Source: Candidatus Saccharimonadota bacterium
GTDB lineage: Bacteria; Patescibacteriota; Saccharimonadia; Saccharimonadales; OFTM59
Assembly: GCA_029260855.1 (NCBI GenBank)
Contig: JAJDCK010000003.1
Coordinates: 1-37,918, forward strand
Reading direction: 5' to 3'
Length of the DNA stretch: 37,918 nt
Shown: positions 33,745 through 37,918 of the stretch, one piece after another
How the letters are laid out: the number at the start of each line of letters is the position of its first letter
Position numbering within the stretch: position 1 is the stretch's first letter
Made by a program: the position numbers and the translations under genes
Notes under the pieces: model-generated
Database searches by the model: none
Seen by the model: only the letters and a program-made list of their open reading frames with translations
What the model was told of the DNA's origin: nothing

Positions 33745-34824
33745 ATGGCAAAACAGGTAATTTTGACGGGAATTCGCGCGAACAATGACCTTCATATAGG
33801 CAATTATATGGGGGCTATGTTGCCCATGATTGATATGGCGACTAAGCGGGCCGGAGAATACCAGGTCAATCTGTTTGTACCGGACTTACACAGCTTCACA
33901 ACGCCTATTGACCATCACAAGCTTCAAGATGCAATAATGAACAATTTGCGCGTATTTGTGGCCGCAGGGCTGCCGATAGATAGCCCAGATGTGCACATAT
34001 ATCGTCAAAGTTACGTATCAGCTCATTCCGAACTAACAGTAATACTGGACGGCTTTACAGGCTTTGGCGAAATGTCACGTATGACCCAGTTCAAAGACAA
34101 GGCTAAAAAGCTGCATGATGATTTGCAGGAGTATGTTGATGGGGTTGATGTTTCAAAATCAAACAAAAATGTGTCTGTAGGGCTTTTTAACTACCCAGTG
34201 CTTATGGCGTCTGATATTTTGCTGTACGGCACCACATATGTACCTGTGGGCGACGACCAGACCCAGCACATTGAATTTGCACGTGACATTGCCGAGAGAA
34301 TGAACAGACTATTCGGTGAATTATTTGTAGTGCCAAAGTCCGTTAAAGAACAGCACACATTTTTTGGCAAAGACCAAGGTTTACGTATTAAGGATCTTGT
34401 TGATCCGACTAAAAAAATGAGTAAAAGTGATGGGTCAGGACGGGGAGTCATCTTCTTAAACGACACGCCAGAAATTACTCGCAAAAAAATTATGAGCGCC
34501 ACCACTGATAGTATCGGTCGGGTCGGCTACAACACTGATCAGCCCGGTATCAGCAACTTACTCGAGTTATTGTCGTTATTTAGTTCACGTTCGCTTGCCG
34601 AAGTTCGTAAAGAGTTTGAGGGCCAAACCCAGTATGGACTATTAAAAGAAGCTGTGGCTGATTCTGTCGCAAACTTCTTAGCGGACTTTCAGGCTAATTT
34701 AACTAAAGTTAACGACAAAGCACTGAAAGACAAGCTTGAGACATCAGAAAAAGCCATGAACGCCATTGCAAACAGAACCCTTTTAAAAGTACAGCAAGCC
34801 GTCGGCCTACGTCCGAAGGATTAG
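33745..34824 (+). CDS. trpS: Tryptophanyl-tRNA synthetase
   Basis: A 359-residue class Ic aminoacyl-tRNA synthetase that charges tRNA-Trp. The HIGH-type motif is LHIGNYMG (residues 16-23) and the second signature is KKMSKSDGS (about residue 227). The tryptophan-site region, GDDQTQHIEFARD, is intact. ATG 33745 gives a family-like start (MAKQVILTGI); the track's GTG 33739 is possible. The SD is weak. It is preceded by a candidate attenuator, and followed at two bases by an RluA-type gene. TGG as the Trp codon and TGA stops fit the standard code. Confidence 0.95.
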   Translation: MAKQVILTGIRANNDLHIGNYMGAMLPMIDMATKRAGEYQVNLFVPDLHSFTTPIDHHKLQDAIMNNLRVFVAAGLPIDSPDVHIYRQSYVSAHSELTVILDGFTGFGEMSRMTQFKDKAKKLHDDLQEYVDGVDVSKSNKNVSVGLFNYPVLMASDILLYGTTYVPVGDDQTQHIEFARDIAERMNRLFGELFVVPKSVKEQHTFFGKDQGLRIKDLVDPTKKMSKSDGSGRGVIFLNDTPEITRKKIMSATTDSIGRVGYNTDQPGISNLLELLSLFSSRSLAEVRKEFEGQTQYGLLKEAVADSVANFLADFQANLTKVNDKALKDKLETSEKAMNAIANRTLLKVQQAVGLRPKD

Positions 34825-34826
34825 TA

Positions 34827-35678
34827 ATGCTCTACACATATATGCACGACCGCCCAAAACGTTTAGACGTGTTTATGGCCGAGCAGCTGCCTGACCTAAG
34901 TCGCGCGTATATTAAGCGCCTTATAGAAGAAGGCAATATGCTTGTTGATGACGAACCGCAAAAACCAGGATATAAAATCCGTGTCGGCGAAAAAGTAAAT
35001 CTAACAGTAGACTTACAAGCCCTTGAAAAAATAGACGACATTGAGCTACCAGTTTTGTATGAAGACGAGAACGTATTAGTTATAGATAAGCCTGTAGGTG
35101 TGATAAGCCACAGCAGGGGCCGATATTGGTATGAGCCATCCGTGGCATCTTTTGTGCGTCAAAAGACCGGACAAGAAGGTGATCGCAGCGGGATTGTTCA
35201 CCGTCTAGACCGTGCGACATCAGGTGTAATGATATGTGCAAAAAATCATGAGACATTATCGTTTTTGCAAAAGCAATTTGGCATGCGTACTGTTAAAAAA
35301 ACATACTTAGCAATTGTTGCGGGCCATATGAAAGACTCGCACGCCATTATTGACATGCCTATTGAGCGCAACCCTAAACAGCCCCAGACCTTTCGGGTTG
35401 GCAGTAACGGCAAAGAGTCTAGCACTGAATACCAGGTAGTCCAAAGCTATAGCAAGCACGACAAATTACTATTAAAACCTTTGACTGGACGCACTCATCA
35501 GCTACGCGTCCACCTAAAACACATAGGGCACCCTATTGTGGGTGACACATTATACGGCAAAGAGCTTTTTGCAAGGTTATTGCTGCATGCATACTCCCTT
35601 GAACTAACTCTTCCTGGCGGTCACCGCTCAACGTTTACAGCATCGGAACCAGTAGAATTTGGTGATTTCAATGACTGA
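34827..35678 (+). CDS. RluA-family pseudouridine synthase
   Basis: A 283-residue rRNA/tRNA-uridine isomerase. An N-terminal S4 RNA-binding domain (RLDVFMAEQLPDLSRAYIKRL, first 70 residues) precedes the catalytic domain, which has the hallmark HRLDRATSG with its catalytic Asp, and the later GRTHQLRVHLKHIGHP motif. This domain order is typical of RluD and RluC-like enzymes; the target uridine cannot be assigned. It starts two bases after trpS and overlaps the next gene by eight bases. Confidence 0.93.
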   Translation: MLYTYMHDRPKRLDVFMAEQLPDLSRAYIKRLIEEGNMLVDDEPQKPGYKIRVGEKVNLTVDLQALEKIDDIELPVLYEDENVLVIDKPVGVISHSRGRYWYEPSVASFVRQKTGQEGDRSGIVHRLDRATSGVMICAKNHETLSFLQKQFGMRTVKKTYLAIVAGHMKDSHAIIDMPIERNPKQPQTFRVGSNGKESSTEYQVVQSYSKHDKLLLKPLTGRTHQLRVHLKHIGHPIVGDTLYGKELFARLLLHAYSLELTLPGGHRSTFTASEPVEFGDFND

Positions 35679-36513
35679 TTCGTTATTACACCCGTTGACC
35701 AAGCAGGCACTTGATCTGGCTGTATTAAGCGCTCATCATTCTATCGCATTTATAGGGCCGTATGGAGCCGGGAAGGGACATCTTGCATCAGAGCTGTCTA
35801 AGAAGTTTCTGGGCAAGGGATACGCGGAGCACAAAGTGTTTAGGCTAACCACTACCCAATCTATAAGCATTGAGGAGATAAGATCACTACAGTCTTTTTT
35901 GCGACTTAAAACAACAGGTGACCCAATTATTAGGAGAATAGTAATAGTAGAAGACGCACAAACATTAACGGTTGAAGCCCAGAACGCGCTACTTAAAACT
36001 TTAGAGGAGCCACCGGCAGATACAAAGATCATTCTGACCGTTACAGATACAAATTCATTAAAAAAGACTGTTTACTCAAGGCTACAAACTATACATGTTC
36101 AACCCTGTACCAAAGAACAAATACTCGCATATTTTCAAGCACCAAAATATAACCAACAAACAGTGGAAAAAGCTTATTTAATAAGCGGGGGCTACATTGG
36201 CCTTTGTAGCGCGCTTATAACTGACAGCGAGCACAGTTTGGTCGGCGCCATAGCAGAGGCTAAGTCATACTTAAGTTCTACATCCTACGAAAGGTTACTA
36301 AAAGTTGAAACGCTCGTAAAAGACAAAGAAAAAGTAACTTTATTGCTTTTTGCAACAAAGCGAGTTCTTTCGGCTGCAATGCAAGGAGCCAAAGACGACC
36401 GAACAATTAACTCCTTAATTTCACGCATGAAAGTCATTTATGCCAGCGAAGGCTCCTTGCAGGCAAACCCCAATATGAAGCTGTTTCTAACCGACCTATC
36501 TTTGGCACTATAA
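35671..36513 (+). CDS. holB: DNA polymerase III delta'-like clamp-loader subunit
   Basis: A 280-residue AAA+ protein resembling HolB (delta'). The P-loop is GPYGAGKG (about residues 30-37), Walker B region IVIVEDAQTL leads into the clamp-loader motif NALLKTLEEPP, and the arginine-finger region reads YSRLQ rather than the usual SRC. The zinc-binding insertion of E. coli delta' and DnaX is absent, since the segment after the first helix is short. ATG 35671 is preferred to GTG 35659 and overlaps the preceding stop. A DnaX-like identity is less likely because of length. Confidence 0.8.
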   Translation: MTDSLLHPLTKQALDLAVLSAHHSIAFIGPYGAGKGHLASELSKKFLGKGYAEHKVFRLTTTQSISIEEIRSLQSFLRLKTTGDPIIRRIVIVEDAQTLTVEAQNALLKTLEEPPADTKIILTVTDTNSLKKTVYSRLQTIHVQPCTKEQILAYFQAPKYNQQTVEKAYLISGGYIGLCSALITDSEHSLVGAIAEAKSYLSSTSYERLLKVETLVKDKEKVTLLLFATKRVLSAAMQGAKDDRTINSLISRMKVIYASEGSLQANPNMKLFLTDLSLAL

Positions 36514-36521
36514 CAATGTAG

Positions 36522-36527
36522 TATAAT
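36522..36527 (+). promoter_or_regulatory. -10 element of the TPR gene
   Basis: A perfect TATAAT, ten bases before the ATG at 36537, without a convincing -35. It places the transcription start at or within three bases of the start codon and there is no SD, again suggesting a leaderless mRNA. Confidence 0.5.
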
Positions 36528-36536
36528 CCTTAGCAT

Positions 36537-37190
36537 ATGTTTGAACTTTTGCTGCTCGCTGGATTTGGGGTATTCGTTATCAGGAATATTCGGCCGCGGG
36601 ACGAAGAGTTTTCAATGTTGCCCCGAAAGATCAGCGATAAGCTGGGTAAACTCTGGGACATAGCACATCAAGGCATGCGGGAGAACCGATTTCTACGCGC
36701 CGAAAAAGCCTTGCTTACCATATTAAAAATTGATGAAAAGAACGCAGCAGCGTATAACCGGCTTGGGATCCTATACGCAAAACAAAAGGAGTACAAGGAT
36801 GCTATTGACTGTTTTGAAATTGCTTCAAGCATTGACCCGAGCGCGTCCAGCCTGCACAACCTTGGCCTTATATATTATGAAACCGAGAATTATCAAAAAG
36901 CAGCTACAGCATTTGAGCAGGCTATCAAGCTAGAAGAAGGTATGGCGGCGCGCAATATTGCCTACGCCAAAGTCCAAGAAAAGCTAGGAAATTATAAGCT
37001 TATGCTAGAGAATCTGCAACAGGCGGTTGAGCTAGAACCTAGTCACGAAAGCTACACACTGCTGCAAAGAGCCTTTGAAAGCCTAGGCATGCAAGCTGAT
37101 GCTGACCAAATAGCGCAAAAGATCGAGAAACATATTGTCCCATCCGGGCATTCAAGACGAGTCACAAGACCAAAACGAGTTGTTATTTAG
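36537..37190 (+). CDS. TPR-repeat protein with N-terminal membrane anchor
   Basis: A 217-residue protein. Residues 1-16 are hydrophobic (FELLLLAGFGVFVI) and followed by basic residues, so a single membrane anchor with a cytosolic domain is likely. From about residue 50 come three to four tetratricopeptide repeats (AAYNRLGILYAKQKEYKDAI, then SLHNLGLIYYETENYQKAA, then a third with NIAYAKVQEKLGNYKLM), forming a superhelical protein-binding scaffold. The C-terminus is basic (RRVTRPKRVVI). Partners are unknown. It is probably its own transcription unit given the TATAAT just upstream. Confidence 0.85.
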   Translation: MFELLLLAGFGVFVIRNIRPRDEEFSMLPRKISDKLGKLWDIAHQGMRENRFLRAEKALLTILKIDEKNAAAYNRLGILYAKQKEYKDAIDCFEIASSIDPSASSLHNLGLIYYETENYQKAATAFEQAIKLEEGMAARNIAYAKVQEKLGNYKLMLENLQQAVELEPSHESYTLLQRAFESLGMQADADQIAQKIEKHIVPSGHSRRVTRPKRVVI

Positions 37191-37582
37191 ACGGCATTTA
37201 GTGGACAATGATTTTACGGGTTGAAATAAGTATGTTCGGATAACATAATTTTTGGTGGGCTGGTGGTTGATACGTTTAATGTTACGTACGACAAAACCCG
37301 TAAACTCGCGCCAACACCTCTGGAGTCTGTCCTTGGTGATAATGATTTTGATTCAACCGAACTACTATAAGTGGCTGGGCTCGTTTACACTCAAGAAGAA
37401 TTAGAGACGATTAAGGCCTTGTCATGATACAGTTTTCAAGATTGAGCACACGATTACGAACGCCCAAAACTCAGAATGTCCTGAAGGTCGAGTTACGAAA
37501 ACCCAAAAGTTTCTTATACAACTAGGGCTTAGCAGACGCTAAACAGCAGTTTCAACGATCAACTCTACGCTCAGCGGATGTG
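37191..37582. other. Gene-free stretch before the tRNA genes
   Basis: Nearly 400 bases without an intact gene. It holds a decayed-looking frame (see separate entry), a 10-bp inverted repeat TTTACGGGTT (37213-37222) and AACCCGTAAA (37295-37304), and a direct repeat TTACGAANNCCCAAAA (37454-37469 and 37493-37508). No terminator with a T-run was found after the TPR gene. Confidence 0.6.
37263..37427 (+). pseudogene. Possible gene remnant with an in-frame stop
   Basis: From GTG 37263 the frame is open for 35 codons (VVDTFNVTYDKTRKLAP...), meets TAA at 37368-37370, then continues in the same frame for 18 codons (VAGLVYTQEELETIKALS) to TGA at 37427. Composition looks protein-like on both sides of the stop. 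No family recognised, no ribosome site. It may be a remnant of a larger gene. Confidence 0.3.
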
Positions 37583-37611
37583 TTGTTATCTAACACCTTA
37601 TCTGTTACAAT
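37583..37611 (+). promoter_or_regulatory. tRNA-Thr promoter
   Basis: TTGTTA (37583-37588), a 17-bp spacer and TACAAT (37606-37611) with a TGn extension. Transcription would start near 37618, about nine bases before the tRNA. Confidence 0.75.
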
Positions 37612-37626
37612 TTTCCAGTTGTTCAT

Positions 37627-37702
37627 GCCGACGTAGCTCAGTGGTCAGAGCGGCTGTTTTGTAAACAGCGGGTCGTGGGTTCGACTCCCTCCGTCGGCTC
37701 CA
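37627..37702 (+). tRNA. tRNA-Thr (anticodon UGU)
   Basis: Full cloverleaf: acceptor GCCGACG/CGTCGGC, D-stem GCTC/GAGC, anticodon stem GCTGT/ACAGC with loop TTTGTAA (anticodon TGT at 37660-37662), and T-loop TTCGACT. The discriminator is T and CCA is encoded (37700-37702). One oddity: the T-stem GTGGG/CCCTC has a T-T mismatch at its second pair. The tRNA is otherwise regular. Confidence 0.95.
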
Positions 37703-37703
37703 C

Positions 37704-37770
37704 GTCCTAGTTTCTTCCAAGCTAGGACTAGAGTTTTTAAAAACAAGTTTCAAAAACTATAGCCCTAGCT
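37704..37770 (+). repeat. Overlapping inverted repeats in the tRNA spacer
   Basis: GTCCTAG (37704-37710) pairs with CTAGGAC (37722-37728). Overlapping it, 37720-37738 pairs with 37752-37770 over 17 of 19 positions around a 13-nt loop. The two hairpins cannot form together. The T-run inside the second stem means the first hairpin could act as a terminator for tRNA-Thr. Confidence 0.7.
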
Positions 37771-37789
37771 CTCGCAGAACTACTCCTTT

Positions 37790-37827
37790 AAGTTTTGTAA
37801 ACAGCTAAAGCTGGGTTTACAAAACTT
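37790..37827 (+). repeat. Perfect 13-bp inverted repeat upstream of tRNA-Tyr
   Basis: AAGTTTTGTAAAC (37790-37802) and GTTTACAAAACTT (37815-37827) are exact reverse complements with a 12-nt loop that holds AGCT twice. It ends three bases before tRNA-Tyr. The left arm plus AGC contains a 14-nt match to the tRNA-Thr anticodon arm. Confidence 0.85.
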
Positions 37828-37830
37828 TGA

Positions 37831-37916
37831 GCAGGGATACTCAAGTGGCCAACGAGAGGTGACTGTAAATCATCTGGCTTACGCCTTCGGGGGTTCGAAT
37901 CCCTCTCCCTGCACCA
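37831..37916 (+). tRNA. tRNA-Tyr (anticodon GUA)
   Basis: Class II tRNA: acceptor GCAGGGA/TCCCTGC, anticodon stem GGTGA/TCATC with loop CTGTAAA (anticodon GTA at 37865-37867), a long variable arm as expected for bacterial tRNA-Tyr, T-stem GGGGG/CCCTC, discriminator A and encoded CCA. No clear promoter of its own, so probably co-transcribed with tRNA-Thr. Further tRNAs may follow beyond the window. Confidence 0.95.
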
Positions 37917-37918
37917 AA

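Noticed and set aside
42-36032. Minus-strand ORFs opposite the ribosomal, polymerase and other genes in the ORF track
   Set aside because: Shadows of strong plus-strand genes, with no ribosome sites and compositionally odd products; only 17714-18310 has independent support.
37791-37827. Intrinsic terminator for the 13-bp hairpin before tRNA-Tyr
   Set aside because: No T-run follows the stem; the tRNA starts three bases later.
1-37918. UGA recoding (genetic code 25) as in Gracilibacteria or Absconditabacteria
   Set aside because: TGA ends clpP, rpoC and several other genes at the expected places, with no in-frame TGA in conserved proteins.
1-37918. CRISPR arrays, insertion sequences or prophage genes
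   Set aside because: No regularly spaced repeats and no transposase, integrase or phage protein seen on either strand.

Overview
The window is a bacterial housekeeping segment, almost entirely on the plus strand: trigger factor, ClpP, the RNA polymerase beta and beta' genes, the str-type ribosomal/elongation-factor cluster, and the S10-spc-alpha ribosomal protein clusters. After rplM-rpsI come trpS, an RluA-type pseudouridine synthase, a clamp-loader delta'-like gene, a TPR protein and two tRNA genes. The gene set suggests Patescibacteria (Candidate Phyla Radiation), most likely Saccharibacteria (TM7). Support: no rpmD (uL30) between rpsE and rplO, no adk or map between secY and infA, compact genes with 1-4 nt overlaps, and lineage-style protein tails. 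TGA is used as a stop (clpP, rpoC) and Trp is read from TGG, so the recoded-UGA CPR lineages are unlikely. The phylum call is inference from gene content, not from a tree.

Layout. 1-2 kb: tig and clpP, the latter behind a CIRCE/HrcA operator lying on its promoter. 2-9.6 kb: rpoB-rpoC. 9.6-16.9 kb: rpsL-rpsG-fusA, then a GT4 glycosyltransferase and a GH13 glucosidase-like enzyme under their own promoter, then tuf with a strong terminator. 17-18.3 kb: rpsJ with a 70-aa unknown gene, then a convergent membrane-protein gene that separates rpsJ from the rest of the S10 operon. 18.5-27.5 kb: rplC to rplO. 27.5-33.3 kb: secY, infA, rpmJ, rpsM, rpsK, rpsD, rpoA, rplQ, rplM, rpsI. 33.3-36.5 kb: a candidate transcription attenuator (leader peptide, antiterminator, terminator), a frameshifted small gene, trpS, rluA-like and holB-like genes. 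36.5-37.9 kb: TPR protein, a non-coding or decayed region, tRNA-Thr(UGU) and tRNA-Tyr(GUA).

Main points for a second look. (1) Upstream of trpS there is a promoter, a 24-codon leaderless ORF with a Tyr-Trp-Phe run, and two mutually exclusive hairpins, one a U-tailed terminator; this has the geometry of classical ribosome-mediated attenuation. (2) EF-G carries NKIN instead of NKxD in G4 and Gly-Asp instead of Ser-Ala in G5, the two base-recognition motifs. (3) RNA polymerase beta' has lost all four ligands of its N-terminal zinc site and two of four in the second, and bL36 has lost its cysteines. (4) rpsH and rpsE are preceded by near-identical 30-nt leaders at the same distance from the start codon, each able to fold over the Shine-Dalgarno sequence. 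(5) The tRNA-Thr/tRNA-Tyr spacer contains long inverted repeats and a 14-nt copy of the tRNA-Thr anticodon arm. (6) Several genes seem to be transcribed as leaderless mRNAs. Other protein-level departures are in uS11, uS12, EF-Tu and the RNA polymerase trigger loop.

All calls come from reading the sequence and from recalled family knowledge; no alignment, folding or database search was run.
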